64,000 bases of DNA from an uncultured Pantoea sp. Its GTDB lineage: Bacteria > Pseudomonadota > Gammaproteobacteria > Enterobacterales > Enterobacteriaceae. A program made the position numbers and the translations under genes. The notes beneath the pieces are model-generated. The model had not been told where the DNA came from. It saw nothing but the letters and a program-made list of their open reading frames with translations, and did not search any database. The stretch covers positions 53,670-117,669 of the forward strand of contig CAJYVD010000031.1 of the NCBI GenBank assembly GCA_913778495.1, given 5' to 3'. Each line of letters starts with the position of its first letter. Within the stretch, counting starts at the first letter, position 1. Below are positions 17,727-28,914 of the stretch, in pieces.

Positions 17727-17740
17727 CTAAACCGGTTTAG
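17727..17740. promoter_or_regulatory. ScrR operator 2 (upstream of scrY)
   Basis: CTAAACCGGTTTAG, a perfect 14-bp palindrome, 43 bp before the scrY start. It matches operator 1 and the known ScrR/FruR-class operator shape. It implies a second repressible promoter for scrYAB. Confidence 0.85.
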
Positions 17741-17753
17741 CAAGCACATCTGA

Positions 17754-19304
<1,551 letters not shown>

Positions 19305-19310
19305 TGGTCC

Positions 19311-19326
19311 GGCCCCTGAGGGGGCC
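19311..19326 (+). terminator. Intercistronic hairpin between scrY and scrA
   Basis: Perfect 6-bp GC stem with TGAG loop, no long T-tract. Probably a partial terminator or mRNA-stabilising element. Confidence 0.5.
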
Positions 19327-19368
19327 ATTTATACATGACAGCGCATAAAAAAAGACAACGAGGATACT

Positions 19369-20739
19369 ATGGATTTTGTTCAGATTGCCCGTTCACTGCT
19401 GCCGCTGTTGGGCGGCAAAGCGAACATCGCCAGTGCGGCGCACTGCGCCACACGACTGCGGCTGGTGCTGGTGGACGACGCGAAAGCCGACACCACCGCG
19501 ATCGGTAAGCTCGACGGCGTCAAAGGCTGTTTCCGCAATGCCGGACAGCTTCAGGTCATTTTTGGCACCGGCGTAGTGAACAAAGTGTACGCGGCGTTCA
19601 TCGCTGAAGCCGGTATCAGTGAAGCCAGTAAATCGGAAGCGGCGGATATCGCGGCGCGCAAGCTGAATCCTTTCCAGCGCATCGCGCGCCTGCTGTCAAA
19701 CATCTTTGTGCCCATCATTCCCGCAATTGTCGCGTCGGGTCTGTTGATGGGCCTGCTGGGGATGGTGAAAACGTACGGTTGGGTACAACCGGATAACGCG
19801 CTGTATATCATGCTTGATATGTGCAGTTCGGCGGCGTTTATCATTTTGCCGATCCTGATCGGCTTCACCGCTGCGCGCGAATTTGGTGGCAACCCGTTCC
19901 TTGGCGCCACGCTGGGCGGCATTCTGACCCATCCGGCGCTTACCAATGCCTGGGGCGTGGCGGCGGGTTTCCACACCATGAACTTTTTCGGTATCGAAGT
20001 GGCGATGATCGGCTATCAAGGCACGGTATTTCCGGTCCTGTTGGCGGTGTGGTTCATGAGCATGGTGGAAAAACAGCTGCGCCGGGTCATTCCGGATGCG
20101 CTGGATCTCATCCTGACGCCGTTCCTGACGGTGATCCTGTCGGGCTTTATCGCCTTATTGATCATTGGTCCGGCAGGTCGCATGCTCGGTGACGGCATCT
20201 CTTTTGTGCTCAGTACGCTGATCGCCCATGCCGGCTGGCTGGCCGGATTGCTGTTTGGTGGCCTCTACTCGGTGATTGTGATCACCGGTGTGCACCACAG
20301 CTTTCATGCTATTGAAGCCGGATTGCTGGGCAATCCATCGATTGGCGTCAATTTTCTGCTGCCGATCTGGGCCATGGCCAACGTGGCGCAAGGCGGCGCC
20401 TGTCTTGCTGTGTGGTTTAAAACGCGCGATGTCAAAATCAAAGCCATTGCGTTACCTTCGGCCTTCTCCGCGCTGCTGGGGATTACCGAAGCGGCGATCT
20501 TCGGTATCAACCTGCGCTTTATGAAGCCGTTTGTTGCCGGGCTGGTCGGCGGCGCACTGGGCGGCGCATGGGTGGTATCGGTGCATGTGTATATGACCGC
20601 AGTGGGATTAACCGGCATCCCCGGCATGGCGATCGTCCAGGCGAGCTCGCTGTTAAACTACGTCATTGGCATGGTCATCGCGTTTAGCGCGGCTTTTGCC
20701 GTCTCTTTTCTGCTTAAATACAAAACGGACGCTGAATAA
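19369..20739 (+). CDS. scrA: Sucrose PTS permease EIIBC
   Basis: A 456-residue phosphotransferase enzyme IIBC that imports sucrose and phosphorylates it to sucrose-6-phosphate. The N-terminal IIB domain carries the phosphorylated cysteine C26 (AAHCATRLRL). The hydrophobic IIC domain runs from about residue 105 to the end with about ten membrane segments and the IIC motif GITEAAIFGINLRF. No IIA domain is present, as in other ScrA proteins, which borrow EIIA-Glc from the host. The stop overlaps the scrB start by one base (TAATG). Confidence 0.96.
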   Translation: MDFVQIARSLLPLLGGKANIASAAHCATRLRLVLVDDAKADTTAIGKLDGVKGCFRNAGQLQVIFGTGVVNKVYAAFIAEAGISEASKSEAADIAARKLNPFQRIARLLSNIFVPIIPAIVASGLLMGLLGMVKTYGWVQPDNALYIMLDMCSSAAFIILPILIGFTAAREFGGNPFLGATLGGILTHPALTNAWGVAAGFHTMNFFGIEVAMIGYQGTVFPVLLAVWFMSMVEKQLRRVIPDALDLILTPFLTVILSGFIALLIIGPAGRMLGDGISFVLSTLIAHAGWLAGLLFGGLYSVIVITGVHHSFHAIEAGLLGNPSIGVNFLLPIWAMANVAQGGACLAVWFKTRDVKIKAIALPSAFSALLGITEAAIFGINLRFMKPFVAGLVGGALGGAWVVSVHVYMTAVGLTGIPGMAIVQASSLLNYVIGMVIAFSAAFAVSFLLKYKTDAE

Positions 20740-22148
20740 TGGCTGCCTCCACGTTATTGCCCGCTGTTCTCACCGCCGTGATGCGCGGGCAGCCGCGCGC
20801 GCTGCGCGATCCGCACTATCCGAGGTGGCACCTTGCGCCCGTCACGGGTCTGCTCAACGATCCCAATGGCTTTATCCATCATGACGGACGCTATCACCTG
20901 TTTTATCAATGGAACCCGCTAGGCTGCCAGCATCGGCACAAATGCTGGGGGCACTGGAGCTCCGCCGATCTGCTGCACTGGCAGCACGAGCCCCTGGCGC
21001 TGATGCCAGAGGAGAGCTACGACCGCAGCGGCTGCTACTCAGGCAGCGCCGTGGATAACCAAGGCGTGCTGACGCTGATCTACACCGGTAACGTAAAGTT
21101 TGACGACGGCACGCGCACCGCGTGGCAGTGTCTGGCAGTTCAAAATAGCGAAGGCGGTTTTGACAAGCTGGGCCCGGTGATGGCGCTGCCGGAGGGCTAT
21201 ACCGGACACGTACGTGATCCCAAAGTCTGGCGACACGGCGAGCGCTGGTACATGGTGCTGGGCGCGCAGGATCTGCAGCGGCGGGGTAAAGTGCTGCTGT
21301 GGCAGTCAGACGACCTGCATCACTGGAAATGCCATGGCGAGATTGCGGGCAGTGAATGCGGTGGCTTGGGTGAAGCGGGTTATATGTGGGAGTGTCCTGA
21401 TCTGTTCGCGCTCGACGGCACGACATTTTTGATCTGCTGCCCGCAGGGTATCGCGCGCGAACCCACGCGGTTCCGCAACGCCCACAGCGTGGGCTGGCTG
21501 GCTGGCGATCTGTGCTATCAGACGCACCGCTTTACCCACGGCAGCCTGCACGAGCTGGATGCCGGATTTGAGTTTTACGCGCCGCAAACCACGCTCACGG
21601 CCGACGGCCGCCGCCTGCTGGTCGGCTGGATGGGCGTACCGGACGGGGAGGAGATGGCGCAGCCCACCGTGGCGCAAGGGTGGATCCACCAGATGACCTG
21701 TCTGCGGGAACTCCGCGCGCAGGACGGCAGGCTCTACCAGCAGCCCATCGCGGAACTGCGGACGCTGCGCAACGATGCGCGGCAGTTTCAGGGCCGCGCA
21801 GAAAACGCCCCACCTATGGATGCGCAGCAGCTGGAGGTGATGCTGGAGGGTGCAGGCGGAATGGCTCTCAACTTTGCCGACACCCTGCTGCTGACGTGGG
21901 AAGCCGACGGCCTGCAGTTGGCGCGACGCAGCCTGCTCAGCGGTGAGTGGGAATACCGCACCTGGCAGGGCGCGGCACGACATCTGCAGATCCTGTGCGA
22001 TTGCTCCAGCGTGGAAATTTTTATCAACCACGGCGAGGGCGTAATGAGCAGCCGCTATTTTCCCCGTCATCCCGCCCAATTAACCCTGTCCGGTGACGGA
22101 GAAGTCGCGGTGCGCTACTGGTCGTTACGGTCGTGCATGGTAGAATAA
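20739..22148 (+). CDS. scrB: Sucrose-6-phosphate hydrolase
   Basis: A 469-residue GH32 beta-fructosidase that splits sucrose-6-phosphate into glucose-6-phosphate and fructose inside the cell. The catalytic triad is visible: nucleophile D41 in LLNDPNG, transition-state stabiliser D160 in RDPKVW, and acid/base E218 in WECPDLF. A C-terminal beta-sandwich follows. It is translationally coupled to scrA. The short inverted repeat GGCATC...GATGCC lies between its stop and scrR. Confidence 0.96.
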   Translation: MAASTLLPAVLTAVMRGQPRALRDPHYPRWHLAPVTGLLNDPNGFIHHDGRYHLFYQWNPLGCQHRHKCWGHWSSADLLHWQHEPLALMPEESYDRSGCYSGSAVDNQGVLTLIYTGNVKFDDGTRTAWQCLAVQNSEGGFDKLGPVMALPEGYTGHVRDPKVWRHGERWYMVLGAQDLQRRGKVLLWQSDDLHHWKCHGEIAGSECGGLGEAGYMWECPDLFALDGTTFLICCPQGIAREPTRFRNAHSVGWLAGDLCYQTHRFTHGSLHELDAGFEFYAPQTTLTADGRRLLVGWMGVPDGEEMAQPTVAQGWIHQMTCLRELRAQDGRLYQQPIAELRTLRNDARQFQGRAENAPPMDAQQLEVMLEGAGGMALNFADTLLLTWEADGLQLARRSLLSGEWEYRTWQGAARHLQILCDCSSVEIFINHGEGVMSSRYFPRHPAQLTLSGDGEVAVRYWSLRSCMVE

Positions 22149-22177
22149 GGCATCGATCTCTTGAATGATGCCTCACC

Positions 22178-23194
22178 GTGAGAAAAACCAAACGCGTTAC
22201 CATCAGCGATATCGCGGCCCTGGCCGGGGTTTCTAAAGCCACGGCCAGCCTGGTGCTTAACGGGCGCGGCAAAGAGCTACGCGTCGCTAAAGAGACGCGC
22301 GAGCGGGTGCTGAGTCTGGCTCGCGAACACCATTACCAACCCAGCATTCACGCGCGTCTGCTGCGCGACAACCGCAGCCACACGCTGGGGCTGGTGGTCC
22401 CGGAGATCACCAACCACGGCTTCGCGGTTTTTTCCCACGCGCTGGAGAACCTGTGTCGCGAGGCTGGTCTGCAGCTACTGATCGCCTGCACCGATGAAAA
22501 CGCCGGCCAGGAAAGAGTGGTGGTGGACAATCTGGTGGCCCGGCAAGTGGATGGCCTGATTGTGGCATCCAGTATGCTCAACGACAGCGACTACCGTAAA
22601 CTCAGCGAACAGCTGCCGGTGGTGCTGTTTGACCGTTACATGAGCGAGACGCAGCTGCCGCTGGTGCTGACCGATTCGATCACGCCCACCGCCGAGCTGG
22701 TAGAGCGCCTGGCGCGCGCCAGTGCGGAGGAGATCTACTTCCTGGGCGGTCAGCCTCGCTTGTCTCCCACCAAAGATCGCCTGGAGGGCTTCAGGCAAGG
22801 GCTGGCGCGGGCCGGTGTTGAGCTGCGCTCCGAATGGATTGTGCACGGCAATTACCATCCCAGCAGCGGATATGAAATGTTTGCTGCCCTGTGCGCGCGC
22901 CTCGGCCGTCCGCCTAAAGCGATTTTTACCGCAGCCTGCGGATTGCTTGAGGGCGTGCTGCGCTACATGAGCCAGCACCAGCTACTGACGCGGGATATCC
23001 ACATCGCGAGTTTCGACGATCACTATCTCTACGATTCGCTCTCGGTGGCGATCGATACCGTGGCGCAGGATGTGCCGCGCCTCGCACAGGAGTGCTTTGC
23101 GCTGGTGACTGCAATGATCGCGGGCGAGGAACCGGCGCATCCGCAGACCGTGCTGCCTGCTACACTGCGTTTCCGCGCCGGCAAAGCGCGCTAA
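22178..23194 (+). CDS. scrR: Sucrose operon repressor (LacI family)
   Basis: A 338-residue LacI-family repressor using a GTG start at 22178; no in-frame ATG lies nearby. The DNA-binding headpiece is [23 protein letters not shown] (residues 6-28), followed by the hinge helix HARLLRDN and a periplasmic-binding-protein-like effector domain (fructose or fructose-1-phosphate in known ScrR). It should bind the two operators at 16663 and 17727. The gene follows scrB by 29 bp and may be co-transcribed. Its stop overlaps the stop of the convergent hipA-like gene by 4 bp. Confidence 0.95.
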   Translation: MRKTKRVTISDIAALAGVSKATASLVLNGRGKELRVAKETRERVLSLAREHHYQPSIHARLLRDNRSHTLGLVVPEITNHGFAVFSHALENLCREAGLQLLIACTDENAGQERVVVDNLVARQVDGLIVASSMLNDSDYRKLSEQLPVVLFDRYMSETQLPLVLTDSITPTAELVERLARASAEEIYFLGGQPRLSPTKDRLEGFRQGLARAGVELRSEWIVHGNYHPSSGYEMFAALCARLGRPPKAIFTAACGLLEGVLRYMSQHQLLTRDIHIASFDDHYLYDSLSVAIDTVAQDVPRLAQECFALVTAMIAGEEPAHPQTVLPATLRFRAGKAR

Positions 23195-24456
23195 AGCGCG
23201 CGCATCGCGGTCTGAATTGCCGTCTGCGTGTCCGCGATCACCGCTTCCGGCACGGCATCGCCCAGCGCGCGCGCCGTGATGGCGAAACCCCTGGCTGCCT
23301 CACACACTTCGTCGATCAGCGCATTGATGCGCTTTTCGCTGATATCGGCCGCTTTTGCGGCTTTGATCAGGGCGGCGCGCGGAATGCGATGGCCGTAACC
23401 CGCCACCGACGTTTGATGCTGGCCGCCCGGGCCGTGTTGAAAGGTCAGATCATAGGCCGGGGAGACCTGCCATGTTTGTTGATCGTTCAGCATAAAAGCA
23501 AAGTTCTTGGCGTGATCGTCCTGGTTATGCATGATGACGTTGAACACCATGCGGCGCGCCTGCACCTCGCGCGCCACGGCCGAGCGCGTCACCATTGCCG
23601 TTGCCTGCAAGATGTCGGTGTAGTCCAGGCAGGGCAGGCGAAAATCCGCCTGCAGCGCGCCCGCCATGCTTAAAATGGGCACCCGCACCTCCTGCTGACG
23701 ATCGAACCGCTGCACGCCGAAAGCCGACAGACCCTGCCCGAGATCGAACCAGCGGCTGGGCGGAAAATCGATGCCGGCCCGACGCGCGATACGGGCGTAA
23801 ACCTCTTCGAGCGCGCAGACCCAAGGCGCTTCTTGCGCGGCGGGAAATTTAATCAGCCAGGGCTCGCTGCCCGCGAAGGGCGTGGAACTCACCTGTCCGG
23901 TTTGCGCATCAAACGCCAGCAGCACTTTTGGCCGCGCGCCGTGTGGTGAGCCGCCCAGCCTGACCAACTCCGGCAGCACGTCGGAATCCTGTCCAGCCAC
24001 TTCGGTTTCAATGTCGCGCGCCAGTCTGATAAGATCGTCGATCTTATTGCGCTGCGCTGCGGTATCGGATAGCGCGACCACGGGGCGATAGGTTAGCGCG
24101 CCCATGGTATTGCTGCCCAGCATCGCCAGGCGATCCAGCGGCGAGAGGCGAGCCGGTTCAATGCCATGACGGCGCAGCAGCCGATCCATCAGCAGGCGTC
24201 CCCAGCCGTCGGGCAGCGAGTCGGCGATAAAGCCGGGTATGCCCTCTTGATGGCGTTCAAAGTTACTGTACGTAACCGGCGCAAGCGGATGCAGCAGCGG
24301 AGAAAACGCGATGCCCTTGTCGAGGCTTTGCGTTGAGTACTCAAACAGCCACTCGCCGCGCCGCTGACCCGCCGCCAGTATGCCAAGCGGCCACTGCTCG
24401 CCCCAACCTTGATACAGCACTTCAAGCCGCTGCAGGGGAACGTGATCAATTTTCAT
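23191..24456 (-). CDS. HipA-family serine/threonine kinase toxin
   Basis: A 421-residue HipA-like kinase. The Gly-rich loop [10 protein letters not shown] (168-177) matches the nucleotide/autoregulatory loop. NQDDHAKN (311-318) is the catalytic loop, and SPAYDL supplies the metal-binding Asp D336. The family phosphorylates aminoacyl-tRNA synthetases or other translation targets and causes dormancy. It overlaps the upstream antitoxin gene by 11 bp, the usual hipBA arrangement. The fused N-terminal HipS-like domain (residues 8-120) is intact. The target is not predictable. Confidence 0.88.
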   Translation of the reverse strand: MKIDHVPLQRLEVLYQGWGEQWPLGILAAGQRRGEWLFEYSTQSLDKGIAFSPLLHPLAPVTYSNFERHQEGIPGFIADSLPDGWGRLLMDRLLRRHGIEPARLSPLDRLAMLGSNTMGALTYRPVVALSDTAAQRNKIDDLIRLARDIETEVAGQDSDVLPELVRLGGSPHGARPKVLLAFDAQTGQVSSTPFAGSEPWLIKFPAAQEAPWVCALEEVYARIARRAGIDFPPSRWFDLGQGLSAFGVQRFDRQQEVRVPILSMAGALQADFRLPCLDYTDILQATAMVTRSAVAREVQARRMVFNVIMHNQDDHAKNFAFMLNDQQTWQVSPAYDLTFQHGPGGQHQTSVAGYGHRIPRAALIKAAKAADISEKRINALIDEVCEAARGFAITARALGDAVPEAVIADTQTAIQTAMRAL

Positions 24457-24781
24457 CGTAGCCTGCCTTCTTTACGTGTGGCCGACGCTTTGCTGCCCGC
24501 TGGCGTTGAGGACGCTGCAGCGCCTCGACCTGGGCGATGGTCATGGCGGGCAGAAGAAACAACTCACGCATCTCGTGCTCCAGCCGCAGTGCAAAGACCA
24601 CCTTCATAAAGCTCTCGAGTGTGACCTGGCCGTCGTGCTCCAGCTTCTTCAGCGCTGACACGGAAATGCCCGCCTGCTCCGCCAGCTCTTTCTGCAGCAA
24701 ATTGCGGCGCAGCCGTTGGGCGCGCAGGCGCTGACCCAGCTCAGCCAGTAAGGATGACGCGGAATAAAGATTAAGGGTCAT
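24446..24781 (-). CDS. HipB-like antitoxin, Xre-family HTH
   Basis: A 111-residue protein. Residues 12-68 form an Xre/Cro helix-turn-helix (LGQRLRAQRLRRNLLQKELAEQAGISVSALKKLE is the core region). The tail is basic and Arg/Lys rich (QRPQRQRAAKRRPHVKK), longer than in E. coli HipB. It should bind HipA and repress the operon. The inverted repeat CTCTTAA...TTAAGAG (24790-24818) lies next to the start codon and is the likely operator. Confidence 0.82.
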   Translation of the reverse strand: MTLNLYSASSLLAELGQRLRAQRLRRNLLQKELAEQAGISVSALKKLEHDGQVTLESFMKVVFALRLEHEMRELFLLPAMTIAQVEALQRPQRQRAAKRRPHVKKAGYDEN

Positions 24782-25252
24782 ATTAACATCTCTTAAAGAA
24801 CTAAAATGTCATTAAGAGCAGGTGAAAAAGCTCTTGTTAATCAGGCTATACGCTTAAGACTAATGTTAATTATAGGGGTTTTTAAAAAGCCCTAAAAGGG
24901 GTAATAGACATTTAAAGTGTTTTTTAAAAGCTGTTAAAGGTGTAATCGAACTTGTTCTCCAGACTGTTTGTAGAAACAGCGTGTCGGGAGACGATGTGCC
25001 GTGCTGGTCCAAAAAGCGGTCATGAAGTGGGTCACAAAACAGAAGAGACCTTTTCAGCGGGCCAGCATGGCGTAGCCGGGGTGCAGCAATGTTAAATCCC
25101 TGTAAAAAAACGTCATATTGTCGGGGTTAGTGTAATTGATGCGCTAAACACATCAGTCAATGACTTTATTGCGCTTACTAACGGCGCGTATCTGATCCAG
25201 TCTGCCAAAACAGACGCAACCATAAAGCGTTGATAACACTCTGGAGATACAG
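24782..25252. promoter_or_regulatory. Intergenic region between hipBA and citA
   Basis: Divergent promoter region. CTCTTAA (24790-24796) and TTAAGAG (24812-24818) form an inverted repeat, with a further CTCTTGTTAA nearby; these are a plausible HipB operator. Strongly AT-rich around 24840-24950. No gene is recognised. Confidence 0.45.
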
Positions 25253-26551
25253 ATGCACGCTTCTACCTCACCCATGAATACCCGGTCACGCATAGGCGCC
25301 ATCCTGCGCGTTACGTCAGGCAATTTTCTTGAGCAGTTCGATTTTTTCCTGTTTGGTTTTTACGCAACCTATATTGCGCACACCTTCTTCCCAGCCAGCA
25401 GCGAGTTTGCGTCGCTGATGATGACCTTCGCCGTGTTTGGCGCGGGTTTCCTGATGCGTCCTATCGGGGCCATTGTGCTGGGGGCTTACATTGACAAAGT
25501 AGGGCGCCGTAAAGGGCTTATTGTGACGCTGTCGATTATGGCAACCGGCACCTTCCTGATCGTGCTGATTCCATCGTATCAGACGATTGGTCTGTGGGCG
25601 CCGCTGCTGGTGCTGATGGGGCGTTTGCTGCAGGGCTTCTCCGCCGGAGCGGAATTGGGTGGCGTCTCGGTGTATCTGGCTGAAATCGCCACGCCGGGCC
25701 GTAAAGGCTTCTATACCAGCTGGCAGTCAGGCAGCCAGCAGGTGGCTATCATGGTGGCTGCGGCGATGGGCTTTGCGCTGAATGCCGCGCTGGAGCAAAG
25801 CCAAATCAGCGACTGGGGCTGGCGTATTCCGTTCCTGTTTGGCTGCCTGATTGTGCCGTTTATTTTTGTGCTGCGTCGTAAGCTGGAAGAGACGCAGGCG
25901 TTCAGCGCGCGCCGTCATCATTTGGCAATGGGCGACGTGTTTAAAGTGCTGGTGAAAAACTGGCCGGTGGTGATCGCCGGTATGCTGATGGTCGCCATGA
26001 CGACCACCGCCTTTTATCTGATCACCGTTTACGCGCCGACCTTCGGCAAGAAAGTGCTGATGCTCAGTGCGTCCGACAGCCTGCTGGTGACGCTGCTGGT
26101 GGCGATCTCAAACTTTATCTGGCTGCCGATTGGCGGCGCGTTATCCGACCGTTTCGGGCGCAAAGCGGTGCTGGTCGCCATGACGCTGTTGGCGCTGGCA
26201 ACCGCTTATCCTGCGCTGACGCTGCTGGCGAGCGCCCCGAGCTTCTCAATGATGTTGAGCGTGCTGCTGTGGCTCTCCTTCATGTATGGCCTCTATAACG
26301 GGGCGATGATCCCGGCGCTGACGGAGATCATGCCGGCTGAGGTGCGGGTAGCAGGCTTCTCACTGGCCTACAGCCTTGCCACGGCGCTGTTTGGTGGCTT
26401 TACACCGGTGATCTCCACGGCACTGATTGAATACACGGGCGATAAGGCGTCACCGGGTTACTGGATGAGCTTCGCCGCGCTTTGCGCGCTGGTGGCCACC
26501 CTGTATCTCTATCGCCGCCGCGCGTTAACGCTGCAACCGGCACAACAATAA
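25253..26551 (+). CDS. citA: Citrate-proton symporter (MFS, CitA/CitH type)
   Basis: A 432-residue, twelve-helix major facilitator. The opening [28 protein letters not shown] is nearly identical to CitA of citrate-utilisation plasmids and CitH of Klebsiella. GRRKG and DRFGRKAV are the two MFS loop motifs. It imports citrate, or tricarballylate in the related TcuC, with protons under aerobic conditions. GGAG lies 7 bp before the ATG. The next gene, a binding protein, follows 11 bp downstream, so they form one unit. Confidence 0.85.
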   Translation: MHASTSPMNTRSRIGAILRVTSGNFLEQFDFFLFGFYATYIAHTFFPASSEFASLMMTFAVFGAGFLMRPIGAIVLGAYIDKVGRRKGLIVTLSIMATGTFLIVLIPSYQTIGLWAPLLVLMGRLLQGFSAGAELGGVSVYLAEIATPGRKGFYTSWQSGSQQVAIMVAAAMGFALNAALEQSQISDWGWRIPFLFGCLIVPFIFVLRRKLEETQAFSARRHHLAMGDVFKVLVKNWPVVIAGMLMVAMTTTAFYLITVYAPTFGKKVLMLSASDSLLVTLLVAISNFIWLPIGGALSDRFGRKAVLVAMTLLALATAYPALTLLASAPSFSMMLSVLLWLSFMYGLYNGAMIPALTEIMPAEVRVAGFSLAYSLATALFGGFTPVISTALIEYTGDKASPGYWMSFAALCALVATLYLYRRRALTLQPAQQ

Positions 26552-26562
26552 GGATGAACACG

Positions 26563-27363
26563 ATGCGTACATTTCCCTCTTCGCTGCTGGCTACGCTGGT
26601 ATTGGCCTCACTGAGCGGTACGGCCGCGGCCGATGATGTGACGGTTATGATTTCGGGCGGCTTCAAAGCGGCGCTGGAAAAGCTGGCCCCGGACTATGAG
26701 AAAGCGAGCGGTCACCATCTGGTGATTGTGCCGGGGCCTTCTATGGGCAAAACACCGCAGGCGATCCCCAATCGGCTTGCGCGCGGTGAAAAAGCGGATG
26801 TGGTGATCATGGTCGGCGATGCGCTGAGCGATCTGGAGCGCGCAAAGCGGACGCAAACGGGCTCTCGCGTTGAACTGGCGGACTCCCCGATTGGCGTGGT
26901 GGTGAAAAAAGGGGCGCCGGTGCCAGACATCAAAACCGACGCGGCGCTGCGCGCAACGCTGCTGCAGGCACGCTCTGTCGCCTATTCCGATAGCGCCAGC
27001 GGGCGCTACGTCAGCACCACGCTGTTCAAGAAGCTGGGTATCGATAATCAAATGCAGACCAAAGCCAGGATGGTAGAGCGTATCCCGGTGGCGTCTGAGG
27101 TGGCAAAAGGGACCTATGCGCTGGGCTTCCAGCAGGTGAGTGAGCTGCTGCCGGTTTCCGGCGTGACCTTTGTCGGCGAGCTGCCGGATAACGTGCAGTA
27201 CATTACCCGCTTTGCTGGCGCCGTCACCGCGAATGCAACCCACCCGCAGGCCGGTAAAGCGCTGCTGACGTTCCTGGCCTCACCGCAGGCACAAAAAGTG
27301 GTGACGGCCACGGGCATGCACACCGTCAAGGCTGCGGCGAAAGCGACGGATACTGTTCAGTAA
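26563..27363 (+). CDS. Periplasmic substrate-binding protein (ModA-like fold)
   Basis: A 266-residue secreted protein. The start at 26563 has AAGGA 8 bp upstream; two earlier in-frame ATGs exist. The signal peptide is MRTFPSSLLATLVLASLSGTAAA. The mature part resembles the molybdate-binding ModA/SBP_bac_11 family (VTVMISGGFKAALEKLAP; QAIPNRLARGEKADVVIM; GTYALGFQQVSELLP). No ABC permease or ATPase accompanies it. The link with citA suggests it binds an organic acid and perhaps senses or delivers it, but this is inference. Its end overlaps the convergent LysR gene by 38 bp. Confidence 0.75.
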   Translation: MRTFPSSLLATLVLASLSGTAAADDVTVMISGGFKAALEKLAPDYEKASGHHLVIVPGPSMGKTPQAIPNRLARGEKADVVIMVGDALSDLERAKRTQTGSRVELADSPIGVVVKKGAPVPDIKTDAALRATLLQARSVAYSDSASGRYVSTTLFKKLGIDNQMQTKARMVERIPVASEVAKGTYALGFQQVSELLPVSGVTFVGELPDNVQYITRFAGAVTANATHPQAGKALLTFLASPQAQKVVTATGMHTVKAAAKATDTVQ

Positions 27364-28237
27364 TCAATCTTTCCAGCTCTGTCGCCACGTAAGACTGGAT
27401 GCGACCGCGGCGGCGAATCAGCCCCACTGAGCGTTTGACCACCGGATCGGTCAGCGGCACCTGCGTCAATAACGCGTGACCAGAGGCCGGGAGTGACATC
27501 GCGGGCACGGCGGCAATGCCGATGCCCGCTTCCACCATCCCCAGCAGTGTCGTGACGTGGCGGGTTTCGCAAATGCTCGGACGGGCGGGCGTGAGGTGGC
27601 CCAAGGCTTGATCAAGCAGCGTACGGTTGCCCGATACCTTATCCAGACCGATATACTCCTGTTCAAAAAAAGTTTCCCAGCGCAAATGCGATCGCCCTGC
27701 AAGGGGGTGGTCATGGCGGCAGACCGCCACATACACATCTTCTTCCAGCGGCGTAAACATCACGGTGGCAGGAAGGTTTCGGGAAAAGCAGATGCCAAAA
27801 TCCGCCTGACCGCTGCTCACCGCCTCAATAACATTCCCGACGCTGCTGTCGATGAGTTTGATGCGCACACGCGGGTAGCGGGTGCGGAACCGGCGAATCA
27901 CATCGGGCATAAAATAGTAGGCTGCCGACGGGACGGTGGCGACGGTGACCAGGCCGGTACGCTCCTGGCTGACCTGATTAACATCCGCCAGCACGGCTTC
28001 CACGTTGGCGAGCAGCTGCTCCGAGCGCTCTGCAAAACTCTGCCCGAACAGCGTCAGGGTCACGCGGCGGGTGGTGCGATCGAACAGTCGGGTGCCCAGC
28101 GCGGTTTCCAGTTTTTCAATGCGCCGGCTCAAGGCCGACTGTGACAGGCAAATGGACTCCGCCGCGAGACGAAAATTGCCGTACTCCATCAACGCGCGAA
28201 ACGCATACAGGTCGTTAAGATCAAAATTCACGGGCAT
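27326..28237 (-). CDS. LysR-family transcriptional regulator
   Basis: A 303-residue LysR regulator with an N-terminal winged helix (LNDLYAFRALMEYGNFRLAAESICLSQSALSRRIEKLE) and a periplasmic-binding-like effector domain. It is convergent with citA and the binding-protein gene and may control them, as TcuR does for tricarballylate genes. The 38-bp overlap of coding sequences at the 3' ends is notable. A CRP-like site (TGTGA-TTAAGG-TCACG, 28347-28362) lies about 110 bp upstream of its start. Confidence 0.88.
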   Translation of the reverse strand: MPVNFDLNDLYAFRALMEYGNFRLAAESICLSQSALSRRIEKLETALGTRLFDRTTRRVTLTLFGQSFAERSEQLLANVEAVLADVNQVSQERTGLVTVATVPSAAYYFMPDVIRRFRTRYPRVRIKLIDSSVGNVIEAVSSGQADFGICFSRNLPATVMFTPLEEDVYVAVCRHDHPLAGRSHLRWETFFEQEYIGLDKVSGNRTLLDQALGHLTPARPSICETRHVTTLLGMVEAGIGIAAVPAMSLPASGHALLTQVPLTDPVVKRSVGLIRRRGRIQSYVATELERLITEQYPSLSPQP

Positions 28238-28346
28238 AAAAGCACACTTCCTTTCTGCGGGGATCGCGATAAGCCATCCGAAAAGGGCTGGCGAGGCGCC
28301 ACCTTACTGGTTTTCCCGCGCGGGCCCACGCATCACGGCCGTTTGC

Positions 28347-28362
28347 TGTGATTAAGGTCACG
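28347..28362. promoter_or_regulatory. CRP-like site upstream of the LysR gene
   Basis: TGTGA-N6-TCACG, one base from the symmetrical CRP consensus. Confidence 0.4.
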
Positions 28363-28402
28363 TAACTGAGCGCCGCGGGCGGAGAAAAGCTCGCACGCCA
28401 GC

Positions 28403-28567
28403 TTATCCGCGCGACCCTTCGCGGCGCCGTTTCGCCTCGCGCCGGCAGCGTTCTGAACAGAACTGCACCTCGTCCCAGCATTTTTCCCACTTTTTACGCC
28501 AGCTCATGGGGCGTTGACACTGCTTGCAGTCGCGCACGGGGAGCGTACGCTTATTGCCTTTGAACAT
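28403..28567 (-). CDS. DUF2256 small Cys-rich protein
   Basis: A 54-residue protein. The start at 28567 (MFKGNKRTLPVRDC) is favoured by GAGGAG about 9 bp upstream. Conserved features of the DUF2256 family are present: C14-x2-C17, RPMSWRKKWEKCWDEVQFCSERC and a basic tail. The cysteines C14, C17, C37 and C41 probably bind one zinc ion. The function of the family is not established; it is often found beside photolyase or flavin genes in other bacteria, but not here. Confidence 0.82.
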   Translation of the reverse strand: MFKGNKRTLPVRDCKQCQRPMSWRKKWEKCWDEVQFCSERCRREAKRRREGSRG

Positions 28568-28914
28568 GCATTGACTCTCCTCTGGCGGATGGCCTTGTGA
28601 CCGCCCCTCGTGCACAACCACACACATTAGCGCGCGGCGTAAATAACGCTGAATCGTCTGACTATCGTTATTTTAAAGCGTATAAATAAAAATAGGCAGT
28701 GGGATCGCGCAACGCTGAAAAATAGTATTTATATTCGCCCTGCATTGCGTTGAGAACGCGATATGCTATTCCCTGTGGCGTAGAACATAATAAATAAATG
28801 TCAAAGAAATGGGGCGTTTTTTTATTATTTAAATTGCGCCAAGAAATTGTTTTTCTGCTGGAGTTCTTTCTGGTTTATCCGATAACAACCTTTTAACCAG
28901 GAGAAACGAATATA
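28568..28914 (+). promoter_or_regulatory. Promoter region of the second chemoreceptor, sigma-28-like
   Basis: TGGAGTTC (28859-28866), 11 bp, then TCCGATAA (28878-28885) resembles the FliA promoter TAAAGTTT-N11-GCCGATAA (5/8 and 7/8 matches). It sits 30 bp before the start of the chemoreceptor. The remainder of the region is AT-rich with no gene seen. Confidence 0.5.

Noticed and set aside
28221-28490. 89-codon minus-strand frame between LysR and DUF2256
   Set aside because: Overlaps the DUF2256 gene in another frame and has no recognisable protein features.
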